Part shown: positions 1 to 12,042 of the stretch, piece by piece
How the letters are laid out: each line of letters opens with the position of its first letter
How positions within the stretch are numbered: position 1 is the first letter of the stretch
Origin: Leucocoprinus leucothites
Taxonomy: Eukaryota; Basidiomycota; Agaricomycetes; Agaricales; Agaricaceae
Assembly: GCA_013368445.1 (NCBI GenBank)
Contig: JAACJO010000015.1
Coordinates: forward strand, 124,001 to 188,000
Length of the DNA: 64,000 bases
Direction of reading: 5' to 3'
Notes under the pieces: model-generated
What the model saw: the letters and a program-made list of their open reading frames with translations, nothing else
Database searches by the model: none
What the model was told of the DNA's origin: nothing
Position numbers and translations under genes: made by a program

Positions 1-7
1 CTCGCAG

Positions 8-460
8 AATGCCAATATATACGAGGCCCTGTATGTCTTTGATCTCAGTGATTAAGAGAATTTTTTGCTTATTCGTTTACTTTACAGCGGCTATACTATC
101 GGTAAACTGTATGTCTACTATTGCGCCGAGAAACTTACAGTCACTTATCATCATTTTGTTTATAGCTACAGCAATTGTTTCATGGTGCTCCTTAATCAGC
201 GGATCTATTACCATACATCCGAAACAATCGTTGAGGGGACTCAAACTTCATTTGGCTTTGCGAATCGCCGGAGTACAGATAATCGCAATGCGTCCGCCAA
301 CCAAAATCAAACAGCAGGAACAGTTTCCGTGATACAATTCTCAGAGACAAGGACGGATGCTGAAAGTGGCGGAACGGAAATGGGTGGCATCCTTGAAACC
401 AAAGGCAACTTGAAGCCTGTGGGCTCACGAGAGTTTGGAGGAGAAACGACCATTGTTTGA
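8..460 (+). CDS. DUF6534-family membrane protein, 3' end only
   Basis: Three last exons of a gene that begins before the window: 8-30, 88-108 and 176-ish corrected to 166-460. Bases 1-7 are the end of an intron (acceptor CAG). Lengths 23 and 21 nt match exons 11 and 12 of every other DUF6534 copy here, and the phases join to one frame. The encoded piece reads GYTIGKLYSNCFMVLLNQR, the C-terminal signature of the DUF6534 helix bundle, then a polar tail containing VSVIQFSETR, a motif also seen in the neighbours' tails. The tail is presumably cytosolic. Function is unknown for the family; a receptor role is often guessed from the seven-helix layout but nothing here proves it. Confidence 0.8.
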
Positions 461-2598
461 GTAAATACCTCGTTCAGTCAGGACCTGGAAGTGGCTTTTC
501 GACTTGTCTGTCTGCTTCTACTACTATTTTTTGTGTTACATAGCTATATTGGAAAGAAGAAATCTCGTCGCAGACCCCGGTCCATCGTAAAGGGTTTACC
601 TCCTCAGAAGTTGGAGCTACCTGATTCACAATGAACAGTTGAAAGAGCTCTTGGCAATGACAGCAAGAATCCCGGAAAGCGCACGGTTCGTTAACCTCCT
701 TTTTTGTTTTTTTTTGCGCGAGTCAAGTGGCCAGACCGCCAGAGTACACATTCATGTCGTTATATCCTGTACTCACATAGTCGAGCCAGCCATCCACAGC
801 GTTCAAGCCACCATTCTCCCTCAGTAATGAGCGCTCAGATCCGAGTCTCTGTGCCTTAATACACCCTCGTACCTTCAACGATAATTTCAGGGGACATTCG
901 AAAGCCTTGTTTGAGTTTCGCAATGTGAACTGTATACCACTCCCGAGCTTGATAGATCGTTCTTTTTGAGAACGTGGACGATGAAATGAATAGAAGCGGT
1001 GTATCAAAGGTGTTCCTGGTAAAACACCACCTTGATTGCTTTAGTTAGTATTGACGTGTGATTGGGCATTGCAATGCACTCACCGGTGGATTTTGCCAGG
1101 CGGTGTTTAGCCAGTCACGGTGTCAGTATCAATGAAGTTGAAGGAACTTAGGTCACAATCATAATATATCCCGTACTTCCCGATTGGTTCCCCCGTAGTG
1201 GAATACCACAGCTGCTTCAGGAAATACCTAACAGAATTTCAAAAAGCAAGGGCCACCCATGAGAGCAACATAGGGAACGTCAACCTTGTCTGAGGTTGAT
1301 AGCAGACCGCTCTCGTCAGTTCGGCTCTTTCACCCTCCAAGAAACCAATTCCCACTGTATTCGAGCGCGGGTCCACGTCATTGTATGTTTAGTTGAAGGT
1401 GCTGGATATAATGCTAGTTGCTTCGGGCTTCTTGCTGTTCCAAGCCATAACACAATCTAGAAAAGAGTGGAAGCAGCGGGGTCCGCCTGTCGGGTCGCTA
1501 AGAAGTTGCCTGACACTGCGAAAATGATCTCGGGGAGTGCATCCCAACGTGGACTGATCTACTCAGGACGTTGTTTGAGGGTAGTGGGTCAGATAATATC
1601 AATGAACATTATCTGGGGACCGTAAGGCTTGATTACAGGAGGCTGTGGTGATCTCAGCACTGCGAGTCTGCCGAATATTCATTGCACCTACCTATCGCCA
1701 AAGAAAAATAACGAGCTCCCCTGCAATTTAATACAGTACCGTAAATGTGCTCCTTCACCTCGGTTTTGTGTACAAAAGCCTCAAAAGCCCAGCTGTTTTC
1801 AGAATCCCAGGAGATTGTTTTTCGGGGAGTCGGTTTCCCCTTAGCTGGAGTTCGGTGATAGCAATGAAGGGAAAGAGGAAGAAGCTAAATGGAGAGATGG
1901 AAACGATACACGGGCAGTAGCTATATGGCGATCACTGGTTTTAGGATGCTCTCGAGTCTCGAGAGCTCCGAACCCGGGTTTCCGTTATCTCCGTTCTGTC
2001 CGGGGATCTCACGTGCCACTCACCCCTGCGGCTGATTGTGTATTACAAGTCACTCTTCTGTGTTTGTGCACATTCCTACGCCATAAAATCCTGCTATGCA
2101 TTATCACCTACGGCCGTATCAACTCAGCTCCTTGAATATACTCTGCTCATGTCATGCCTATCGGCTCATGCTCTGTGGTGTTCAATCTCGGCCGCTTTCC
2201 CCGCTTTTATTTGGTTTTGACCCGACTGATTTTTTTGATGGCGCAGTATATTTTAATTCGTCAACAAACCTTCTCCGACACGCTTCAAGAATCTGAAACC
2301 CCGAATGGGCGCGCACCTGTGCAATCATGATTACATTCTCTAGACCCAAGGTGTCGCAATAGAACATACCAGCTCATTTCTATCCTATCTATACACCTCT
2401 TACAGACTCAGATAGATATTCTTATTATCAATCCACAACATCCCATTATTAACGTTTTTCATCATCTTCGGAGCCAGAACATATCCGTTCCATGACCGGA
2501 TCTCCCAAGGCAGATGAGCGTCATTTAAATACTTGAATGGTTTTGCTACTGTACTACTCTGCGCTACTTTTCGTTTATTACTCCAGCGAAACTCGAAC
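461..2598. other. Intergenic region, 2.1 kb
   Basis: No coding exon could be supported on either strand. The last 400 bases are the promoter side of the next gene. They carry a block around 2205-2219 (TTTATTTGGTTTTGA) that recurs at the same distance, about 390 nt, upstream of the start codons of two other DUF6534 copies. The remainder shows no recognisable element. Confidence 0.5.
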
Positions 2599-4295
2599 AT
2601 GGATTCAGCTGCTCCGCCTGTTCACGCACCACTAATGTAGGTCGCAACCTCTCTCGCAGCTTTGAAACCCCACCGGACATGTCACCACTAGGTCGGGACC
2701 GCCGGTGAGTGCGCAATGTGAAAATGCACCTCAAGCCGCAATTGTTGAATCAGGCTTTGGGTTCGAATGTTCAAAGCTCATCGGCGTCATGGTCAATTGG
2801 TGGCTCCATGGTATCTTGGTGATGCAGTACAGTACGTCTCCCCCAGGTGACTAGTCCGCTTCCTTGCCTCATTTTTGTTCAAGTCATGTATTGCAGTGGC
2901 CCTATCCGGGATAGCAAAATGCTACGAGCGATTGGTACTTATATTTCCTTGTACTGCATTCAGCGCTCTTACTGAAATAATACACTAGTTCATCTACTGT
3001 TCTTACTCGATACTGTTGAGACGTTGATGACCATGGATGACATCTTTTTTTGGTTTGTTTACAACTTTGGCGATTACTCTGCACTGCTCAGATTCAACGT
3101 TGCAAGTATCGATGGACCCTTTTTGGATGCCATCATCACGTTTATGGTCCAGCTCGTGTACTGCTGGAGATTAAGAGTCATTGGGAAGTGGAAAATTGTG
3201 CCCGGATTCTGTGTCCTGGCAAGTGTTCTCCGACGTCGTCCATCATATGTCCGACGCCTGTACTAACTCAGCCCTTGGATAGATGGCGTTGGTCTCGGGT
3301 ATTGGTGGACTGATTGTTGGTATTCATGTAACGCCTTGTATTTTGTCAGCGTTCCTTCTATTGATGAGATATAGGATGTTTTAATCCCAAGAGAGATTAG
3401 GCCTGCGGTTTTTGTGCGTATACTGAACTCTCCAGCAAAAATGTGAATCTGACCTGATGTTAGATTTGGCTGTTTGCGAGTGCTACTACAGATATCGTGA
3501 TTGCTAGCTCCACGGCGTATCTGGTGGGAATGACTTCAGGACAACCGAGATCTGATAGGCTCATTCGCCGGTGTAGCTCATGAAGTATCGAAAAGAGAGT
3601 GCAAGTCGGTCTACGATGGCTACCGCGAAGCGCATTGTGTTGTTGACACTTGAGACAAATGCAGTCACTGGTGGGTGGATAAGCCATCCTTTAAGCGATT
3701 GCGGTCCTAAATTGCTGTTGACATAGCCGCATTAGCTATCGGATTTGTTACAGTCTTTCTGACCCCTACAATTTCACCCCCGGTGAGGGCTTTCCTTGTT
3801 CATATCCAATACCTCCAATCTTATTTAGACCAATGATCTGCTCACAGAAAACAAATATATATCTGCCATTGTAAGTTCAAGTTTGAATGTTCAGATAACT
3901 TTTGCCAAACTAAACGGTTCATGACTAAGTGGCTATATCCTTGGTAAAATGTACATTGACGATTGCGACCCCGATTGACTTAGTCCGCTGATTATCCTCT
4001 CGTTTGTAGGTACAGTAACTGCTTTATGGTGCTTTTAAACCAGCGGATCTATTACAATACGCATGAGACGGCTACTGAAGTGGTCGAAACATTGGATTTC
4101 GCAAGTCATCGAAGTAGAGAAATCACGTCAAACAACCTTAACTCCTCCTCTGGTCGTAGCTTTGCTGCGACGCAGATTACTGTGATACAGTTCACAGAGA
4201 CTAGGACAGATGGGCCTTTAGGAGCTGAAATGGGCGATGTTCATGACGTAAAAGACGGTCAGGTTCTAAAGTCCGCACGCAATAGCTTAGTATGA
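2599..4295 (+). CDS. DUF6534 domain seven-helix membrane protein, 336 aa
   Basis: Thirteen exons: 2599-2636, 2692-2704, 2777-2831, 2884-2934, 2989-3218, 3283-3327, 3375-3413, 3464-3523, 3577-3670, 3727-3782, 3848-3870, 3930-3950, 4010-4295. They sum to 1,011 nt with all phases compatible. The N-terminal half has hydrophobic segments starting LIGVMVNWWLHGILVMQY; DUF6534 covers about residues 157-255 and ends GKMYSNCFMVLLNQR. The tail contains ITVIQFTETR. Exon 2 is only 13 nt and intron 5 starts with GC (gcaagt at 3219), as in the copies at 12.0 and 15.2 kb. The start codon is the one preserved in those copies (MDSAAPP versus MDSAAPF and MDSVTPP). Membrane location is inferred; biochemical role unknown. 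Confidence 0.88.
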
Positions 4296-6326
4296 GGCAC
4301 TCCGAACTGCTAGTATGCTGTGACGGATGTCGATGAACATCTAATTCATCTTTCCTTTATTTTCTTGCTTAATTCTCTGATTCCTTATTACCATAGCATG
4401 TATTTATTTTACTCGACTGATTAGATAAGGCTCGGTGTACACTTAGGCAGGTAGCATAGATTGACGGAAATTCAAAGATTTTTCAAACTGAAGCCTGTGA
4501 TTTGCCTGTGTTGTCTTGAGTCATTGTGATGTTACCTTTCGCGCTGGAACGCTTGCAATCTTAGAGGAACCCACCAAAAATAGCCATGCTCGTGCCGAAA
4601 TAATACCATAATTGAGAATTCAAATATTCACGTTTCAGCCTATGGCTCCAAGGCAAGCCTTTTTGTCCCCGACGTGGGTATTCGCACAGTAAGTTACTGA
4701 ATATTAATTGCCTATGCGCCCGACGTCGAGGATGACATGGGCTTGACAAGGGCTCGGATGCTTTAATGACCCAATGGAAAACGTTATGATTTGACTTGAT
4801 AACCAGCTTGGACTCACAAGATAAACCAAACCTGATGTTGCAACCTCAGGTTCGACATTTGAGTCATGAATGTATCAAGATCGGGAATCGTTCCGGGTTC
4901 CACCTCAATTATTGAATCAGCCGAGTCGCAGTCTGTCCCAAAGTGCATCTCAGAGCGTTTCTGAAAATTGTGACTTAGAAGTGTCGAGACTATTAATAAC
5001 CTACAAATATCAACTAGATGCAATGTAAATTCTGTGCTTGTACGCTCTAGAACGACCATGACTTCGAACTAGTGCATATGAGGTTCCTGACCCGCTTTAT
5101 CCTCGAGCCTCGTTTCAGTGCTCTATAATTGAGGCACAGTTCTGGCGGGGATGCTGTCTATGGAAACGCTTTGACGTCTCTTATCGACCAAAGCGGCAAG
5201 GAATGTCGAGATAGTTTTGGCACCTTGCATTCAAGTTGATATCTGAGCACTGGAGTCTCATCTCAATGTTGTCACTCTATGCTGATGAGCTTTCAGTGTT
5301 CCTATAGCTGATACGATCATAGCACTCCATGTCCCATTAGAACTCTTCCAGCCATCAGTAGTTTCCAACACAAATCTCTCCTTCGACCGAGCTGATAGTG
5401 AACTGATTTGACTTCGGGTTCCTTAGCGCAGATTTGGAAATATCATTTAGTACAAGTACGACCGAAGCTTGGCAGTCCGAGTTCTGTGTATTAGGGCCGA
5501 AAACTAACAGAAGAATTCCTGTCTCTCGAGCCCGGAGCCCGGAGCTATTGTACGTGAATCTTGAGAAGTTTGAGACTCGGGGAGTCGGCGCTAGTCCAAC
5601 GCAATGGTGAGCTACCCTGACGCGGTGGCCCTGACAACCCTTCATTTTACCTTACACGTCCATTTACACCTGCACATCTCCGACACAATGAAGGCAAAAG
5701 TAAACAAGCGAAGCCCCCAGCGTAATTTAATTTGCGCTGAGCTGGAAAAAACATGAAATATTGTCGTCCTGGTGATACTCTGAGTCTTGTGGATACTACT
5801 ATCCCAACCGAACATGGTACTCCGGGGTTTTGGTCTAATCATTCGTGGAGTTGAGGAAGATTTAAAAGAAGTGCTAATTTCTTGCGATATGTTCGTCATT
5901 TTCTGATCCCCTTGCGTCCTCAGGATACGGACTGAAAGCTCTCCGAATTTGTCGTCTGCGGGGGGCGAAACGCGTCCAGATTGTTGCACTAGAACAAAGT
6001 CATCGGCATGAACGCCTCCGCAAAGGGACTCATTATTCACAGTGGACTGGATCGGAAATTTGGCTACCGGATCGATTACGAGATAGCAGGCAAGGACCCG
6101 TAAGCTTCACGAGCCGAATTCCGTTAGCTCGCTTCGTCCTAGCGCCGTACATCACTTCTCGTCACTGGTTAAAATGGTTGGCTGTTCTGGTTTCGGTTCC
6201 CCCTTCTTGGTTCACTTGAGGTCTTTCCGCGCGTCAAAGCACTTGGGTCTTGTTGCCCACCTGCGTTCCTGCCACTCGTTTTCCATTTCGTCATTCGCAG
6301 GATTCGGTCCTTAGCTCGCAAGGAGT
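4296..6326. other. Intergenic region with unassigned minus-strand open frames
   Basis: No gene could be assembled. The minus strand has three modest open stretches (6040-5642, 5645-5355 and 5059-4814). The last contains an exon-like piece flanked by a good acceptor (ttttcag) and a donor (gtttgg), reading KRSEMHFGTDCDSADSIIEV. The phases do not connect without stops and no family is recognised. It could be a decayed or very intron-rich gene, or chance. Confidence 0.3.
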
Positions 6327-7714
6327 ATGAGGAAGTTTGAGATCGATGCGGCACAGGTCGTAGGGTTGTTCATGGAGAGTATTTTCTATGGGTGAGTGAT
6401 TTGGGTATAATATGTTTGAGGACAGGCACCTAACCTTTCTGGATATTCAGTATGCTGAATACTGCTTTCCTTGAGCCGGACTCTAGCTCAACGTATTTCA
6501 AATCTAGGTATCTTCTTGGTGACCTTCCTCGAATGTCTTCGGGTCCTGTTTATAATGGATGGAAGGCTTAAGCCAGCTGGACGTATCCATTTCACGATGG
6601 TTTTTGCTGCGCTTGCAATGTTCCTCTTCGCGTCTCTGGATGTTGCGTTTCACCTCCGTCACAACCTCGACGTCTTCATCTACAGTGGCGGAAACGCAAT
6701 CCAAGAATTCTCAAAGACGTCGAGCTGGATTAATGTCATGAGTATGGGATGCTATGTCGCCCAGACCTTCATTGGAGACAGTATCCTGGTAGGATGCCTG
6801 TGCCTTGTCCTTTGGTATTTTTTTTCTGATGTAAACTCTACAGTTATACAGGTGTTGGATTATTGGGGTAGGAACTGGTATGTCGTGCTAGCGCCTGGAG
6901 CTCTCTGGTTAGCTGGAACTGGTGCGTTCTCCAATGACCAATGTCTGGATCCCTTCTTCTGCTAAAAGTGTGATTAGCATGTGGAGTGCTGACTGTTTAC
7001 ACTGAGGCCTCGCTGCAACATGATGGCTCTTTATTGAATGCAAATAAGATAGTTCCGTTCATTACGAGTATGCTTAGCTTCACACTAGTCACAAACCTTC
7101 TAACGACGTGTGAGTTCCTCCCATAGTCCTTTATAGGAAGCCAAAGTACTCATCCGGTTATCACCCAATGAATAGCATTGATGGTATACCGAATCCAAAA
7201 GATCAGGCAGAGGTTAAAACATAGATCGGACTCGACCACTTACGCGCCTCTTACCAATGTAATGCGCTTATTAATCGAGTCGGGGCTGCTCTACACTTCG
7301 ACGATCGTTATCTTGTTCATCCTTTACATGATGTCGAACAACGGTCAATATGGCGTTTCCAATGCGGTATGATTATTTCACTGGCCATATGAATTCTCTT
7401 ATTGATCGGCTTTTAGGTCGTCCAAATCATTGTGAGGCTCAGATTCCATTAGGGTTCATCACTACTAATTGAATATGAACTAGGGCATTACCTTCAATCT
7501 GATCATTACTCGAGTTGACCGAGGAGAGGCAACCCAACCAGCATCTCAGAATCTGCAATGTACTGGAGCTACCGTGGCACTTCAAACGATCACTGTCCAG
7601 ACCACGGTGTTATCACGTTCTGCAGAGCTTGAAGTGCCTAAGGCATCCAACTCGACTTGGGAGATGTCGAAGCGCAACCAGAATGGTCGAGTCAGAAGGA
7701 AACCTATTAAATAG
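6327..7714 (+). CDS. Seven-helix membrane protein of an Agaricomycete family, with irregular splice junctions
   Basis: Exons about 6327-6391, 6508-6788, 6844 or 6852-6921, 6978-7109, 7176-7366, 7417-7431 and 7484-7714. The order MESIFYG, then hydrophobic helices, then FIGDSIL-[LYRCW]-WGRNWYVVLAPG, then LVTNLLTT...VYRI is typical of a large uncharacterised basidiomycete seven-helix family distinct from DUF6534. Two junctions are odd. The strong donor after YG leaves phase 2 while exon 2 needs phase 1. The conserved LYRCWII reads out of frame with WGRNW by one base (near 6861-6867). Alternative weaker splice sites (donor inside the MES codons, acceptor at 6851) restore a frame but lose conserved residues. 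It is either a decaying gene or contains a missing base. Not part of the DUF6534 family although it sits in the array. Confidence 0.6.
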
Positions 7715-8057
7715 GTTATATTGGTCGAGAAAATAGTGAAACTCGGTGCTGTACCTGGGATAACTGTTGGGATTTAGGCTGATGAGATGGTTGTACGTTC
7801 TTTCGAGCTGACATTCTTTTGTACTAGTCATTCTTTTATGCTACTGAAGCAACCTACATTGTTAATAGTTAACTTATAATACGAGTGATGTCGCGTCACT
7901 TTGGGTGAGGCGGAAATTTGATCCGAAGCCGGTGGAAATACTGTTTAAGGAAGTGATGATCCGGCACGTCTCGTGGCGCGTGGGCCCCGTAAATGGCTAC
8001 TGGCGCCTCCACACCTTTGCATCATTCACTCCCCTCACTCGCTCTAACCTGGTCAAC
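7715..8057. other. Intergenic region, 343 bp
   Basis: Between the end of the seven-helix gene and the Rab18 start codon on the same strand. It must hold the terminator of one and the promoter of the other; no specific signal can be singled out. Confidence 0.4.
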
Positions 8058-8948
8058 ATGCCACCGACGCCATCAGCAACACAACCAATTAACGTGAAGC
8101 TACTCCTCATCGGAAACTCATCCGTTGGAAAATCCAGCCTTTTGTTACGGTTCTCGGATGAGCAATGGCTTCCGGAAGACGAAAGCAGCGCAACGATTGG
8201 GGTCGACTTCCGTGTGCGTCGAATTGGATAAGAATCTGAATACATTAGACTCAGAACTGTTTCACAATAGGTGCATAAAATGGAGGTGAAGGGGAAGAGA
8301 GTAAAACTAAGTATCTGGGTAATTATTCTGCTTTGCTCCATAACGGTACTTCAAGCTTATTCCAAGTACCTAGGACACAGCTGGGCAAGAGCGTTTTCGA
8401 ACAATCACGTCTTCGTACTATCGCGGTGCTCAGGGTATTATACTAGGTACTCCTCGGTGATCACTATCCCTTACTCTGAGACTGAAATCAACTTTGGCTG
8501 CCAGTGTATGATGTCTCGAATCGGGAAACCTTTGATGCTCTACCTCGCTGGTATAGCGAATTAGAGACCTACGTTTCCAGCTCTGTTGTCAAAATACTTG
8601 TTGGCAACAAAGTTGATAAGGTCAGCAGTTCTACTCATACATTTATCCACCGACTGAATCATTGATATTTTCTAGGAATTTTCTCGACAGGTTACTGTCG
8701 GAGAAGGCCAACAGTTCGCAGAACGAATGAACTCCCTTTTCATTGAAGCGTCTGCCAAGACTGCCGTCGGAGTTACAGAAGTGTTTACGGAGGTTGTTGA
8801 AAGGATCATGGACACGCCAGGGCTCTGGGACAGCTCAGCCAGGAAGCAGAATACGGATGGTGGTGGAGGTGGAATGCCAGGCGGTGTCCAAGTACTGCGA
8901 CTTGACGCCGACAATACTCACTCTCAAGACAGTGGTTGTGCTTGCTAG
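8058..8948 (+). CDS. RAB18: Rab18-type small GTPase, 221 aa
   Basis: Five exons: 8058-8213, 8271-8318, 8374-8446, 8505-8620, 8676-8948 (666 nt). The P-loop GNSSVGKSS is at residues 19-27 (Lys25), the effector-region threonine lies in [19 protein letters not shown] starts at residue 69 (catalytic Gln73), followed by NKVDK and [10 protein letters not shown]. The protein ends CAC, a C-X-C geranylgeranylation motif. The stretch [14 protein letters not shown] and the segment ELETYV around switch III favour Rab18 over Rab8/Rab1. Rab18 proteins act at the ER and lipid droplets in animals; that role is inferred here. The gene interrupts the DUF6534 array and looks intact. Confidence 0.93.
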
Positions 8949-9286
8949 ATTACGCGAGGCCTCGTGGCATGGCTTTACATCATGCTCATTGTGCCGGAAT
9001 GCTACACGCGTCACAATCATCGATTCGTCAACCTACTGTACAGTACGCTTGTATATCAGCTCCAACTTCATGGACCTATTGGATACCCTATTTCGTGCCT
9101 AATTGAACTTTTTTTGGCTCAACTTTAGCTCCCCTAAGCGATAGCAGCGCTGAACAGCTATGTCGGGGCCACCCCACATGAGAAAGCTATCACAAACCTA
9201 CTCTCAAAAATCCCAACTTAGCTGACTGTTGAAGAGAATTTCACGCATCGCGTCTCCTCATGATGCTCTATTGAAGCTATTCGCTT
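8949..9286. other. Convergent intergenic region
   Basis: Lies between two converging genes (Rab18 on plus, DUF6534 copy on minus), so it should hold two 3' ends. No open frame and no clear repeat. Confidence 0.4.
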
Positions 9287-10922
9287 CTAGACCGCCTCCT
9301 CACCAAGGTGGGCCGGACCGGGGATTTCACCAATGGGGACGCTACCAGCCACTTCTACGTCGAAGTTTGCCGGGGCCATCATGGTCGATCCGACTGGCCC
9401 TTGGGCCAAGATACTGCCTTCCTCTATCGAAAATAGATTCGTGACTCCTGTATTGTTTTCAGATGATCCAGGGTAATAGATATGTTGGCCGAGGTAGACC
9501 ATGAAACAGTTGCTATAGCTATAGCCTGGTGAGCCAATGCCCGGTTACAGAGAGCAGAACCACACGAACAGTTTCCCAAGAATGTATCCCCTAGTGAGGC
9601 TGTTATTGGCAATCATAGCCCATACGAATTTGAGTTATGCTCACCCAGCCAGATGAAGATTGGTAGACTGTGCTCCAATTAGCAATCAGGGTATTTGAGT
9701 AGTACCGAAAGAACTTTACAGGTGGTGCTAATGGTTCTATTAGGAGCGCAATGGCAGTAACCGTCGCAACGACAGCTGGAATTCCGCGTCAATCAGGAGA
9801 AGGAAAAGTGCACTGCCCAATAACAGAGGACATACTCGTTAGCAAGTTTGTCTCAAGAGTGATGATGAGGCCCTTTTCAGGGTCACCAGGACAGTCTTAC
9901 TTTTTGCTTTTTTTTTAAACTTCGTAAGCTATCCGAGCCAAAGAAGAAACAGGTCCAGTTAAAATAGACACATTCAAAGAGCCTTTATCGCGCTCACCAG
10001 ATACGACGTCGATACAGCGATAAGTATGTCGGTAACAACGCTTGACCATAGCCAGAGCTGCAAGCCGCGAAATCAGATGAGCTTCGAGCTCTCGGTTACA
10101 TTCGGTAAACGAACCAAAGCTGGTGGGCAGGCCCGGAGTTCTGCTTGTGGCACTATTCGACCCTATGGTAAGTGTAGGTAGACCTCAAATTATCAGCAGA
10201 TCGTCTTGCAGACGTACGTATATACCAGTTAGCATACCACTCACGCCACCTACAACAGCAAGCTAAATGTTTCGTAAGACCCCTAATCTAATGTGTACGC
10301 ACGAAACAACGCACGAAAGCAATCAAACATGGGAGCACTATCCACCCGCCCAAGCTTCGGATTCGCCAAGCATAAACAAGTTGCACGATGAGCGCGATCA
10401 GGCCATCCATGAATGGCGAGTTAATGCTTGCGGTACCGACTTTGAAGAATGCATCATAGTCGCCGAAGTTGTAGACAAACCATTGAAACGCGTCAACCAT
10501 CGTCATGACGGTCTGAACTGTATCGAGGGCGAGCAGAAGATGAACTGGGCAATGATTAGGTCGACACACGTTGTCCTGAGAATCTTTAGGAGCATACCGA
10601 TTCCTCCAACATATTTAGAAACATTGGACTTAGGGTAGCGAAGGTACATGACTGGGAATAGAATTGGATAAACGGGCCAGGTGAGTGAGTATATATGGAA
10701 CGTACAATATTGCATGATAAGAATGCCATAGAGCCACCAGTTGAAGATGATTCCGACCAGCTGGGGACATGAGTTTTCCAGCAAATAGTTCAGTTCCGGG
10801 AGAACGTACGGGAGGACCTGTCCTATATTGAGATCCATGAGCTCAAGGCTGCAGAATAATGGCTTGAAGACATACTGTAAGAAATTCTTTTGTGACGATT
10901 CGCTGCTGACTTCCAAATTCAT
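9287..10922 (-). pseudogene. DUF6534 membrane protein gene with a one-base deletion in exon 9
   Basis: Thirteen exons on the minus strand: 10922-10876, 10822-10810, 10760-10706, 10651-10598, 10544-10315, 10262-10218, 10162-10115, 10057-9998, 9928-9836, 9775-9720, 9667-9645, 9590-9570, 9518-9287. Exon lengths 13, 55, 230, 45, 60, 56, 23 and 21 equal those of the copy at 2.6 kb. Exon 9 is 93 nt instead of 94, and the reading frame changes between LVTLKR and LIITLETN (near 9869-9876, in AAAAGGGCC). Total length 977 is one short of 978. A cryptic acceptor at AAAAG just upstream of GGCCTC would restore frame but remove the loop before helix 6. The protein would be 325 aa, with GKLYSNCFMVYLGQ at the end. 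Either a recent pseudogene or a base lost in assembly. Confidence 0.8.
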
Positions 10923-12042
10923 AGTTGTCAAAGCACAAACGCAGGGGTCAGAGGAAATGGAATCAGCCAGAGCACTGGTTCACCGTTGCAAGCCTGTGGG
11001 CTTGCCATAATATATGCAAGGCTTAACAGCTTTCTGGAAGCTGTATGAACACTACCTGGCAATAATGCTCCTGGCTTCGTAAATAAGCTATTGAACACAT
11101 GCGCAGGCGCAGGAATACATTCTTATCGGGTTCCCTCTCTCAGACTTCCATCTACTGTTCGGGAGGAGCTGTTTGGAGAACAATGATGACGAAGAGCAGA
11201 CCGGGGATTTCATAACAGCAGTGAAGGTTCATACAACATCGCTGAGAGATACAGCATCTGTACCATCTATAATTAGCAAGATATACTTGCGACTCCCGGA
11301 AGTGTGATGAGTCGAAGATTTGTCAGTGTTCCAGGTTCTTATCCGGTCGACGCTCTGTGCAACGGTAGCCCTAAACCAAAGTGAAAGGAATGTCTCTTCA
11401 AATAGAAGGCGATATGATCTATCATGAGAGTTGATGGGTGAACGGCGAAGAGTCGTCAGCATAAAGAAGGGAAAAGGTGCTCCAGTGACGAAGCAGTACA
11501 AAATCCTGCTTGCATCCTCATTGAATGTTGTGAGTGTATTGAAAAGGAACATTCGGAATTAACAGAAGTTGATCAATTGAGACTCCGACATCATCGACAA
11601 GCAATGTCAGTTCAACATAGTGACACTGAATACCACATCGCCAGTGATCGACGATTAGGATTGTCAGTCAATCCTACAGTTCTACATTTTTGTCAACCGG
11701 CGGCCACAAGTGACTTGCAAGGATCGACAATATCCATGGACGCAATTCCGTTGTTGCCCAATCGGCGTGAATACCAATTGGGATCATAACCCAGTGCACT
11801 GATCTCTAGGATCAGTTGTTCCAATGCGGCGTTGCTTCTTGAAGTCTTCAGCTCGTCGTCTTACCAACAACGGGCCCAAAAATCAAGTGGTATATGTGTA
11901 TCAGAGCATAGATAGTAATCGTAAGTGAGTATTTATTATTCCCTAGCGTATCTCTCCAAATAATACTTGCAGGTCGCTGCGGTATTGAAAATTGACTAGG
12001 AGCCCCTAACACAAATTGGCCGTACCACCTTGGCGCTTTATA
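10923..12042. other. Intergenic region, 1.1 kb
   Basis: Separates two minus-strand DUF6534 copies. From about 11690 on, it is the left copy of a duplicated block, similar to 14885-15242. One minus-strand open stretch (11552-11229) matches nothing recognised and lacks flanking splice support. Confidence 0.4.

Noticed and set aside
5355..6040. Two overlapping minus-strand frames as a possible two-exon gene
   Set aside because: No compatible donor and acceptor pair connects them, and no family was recognised.
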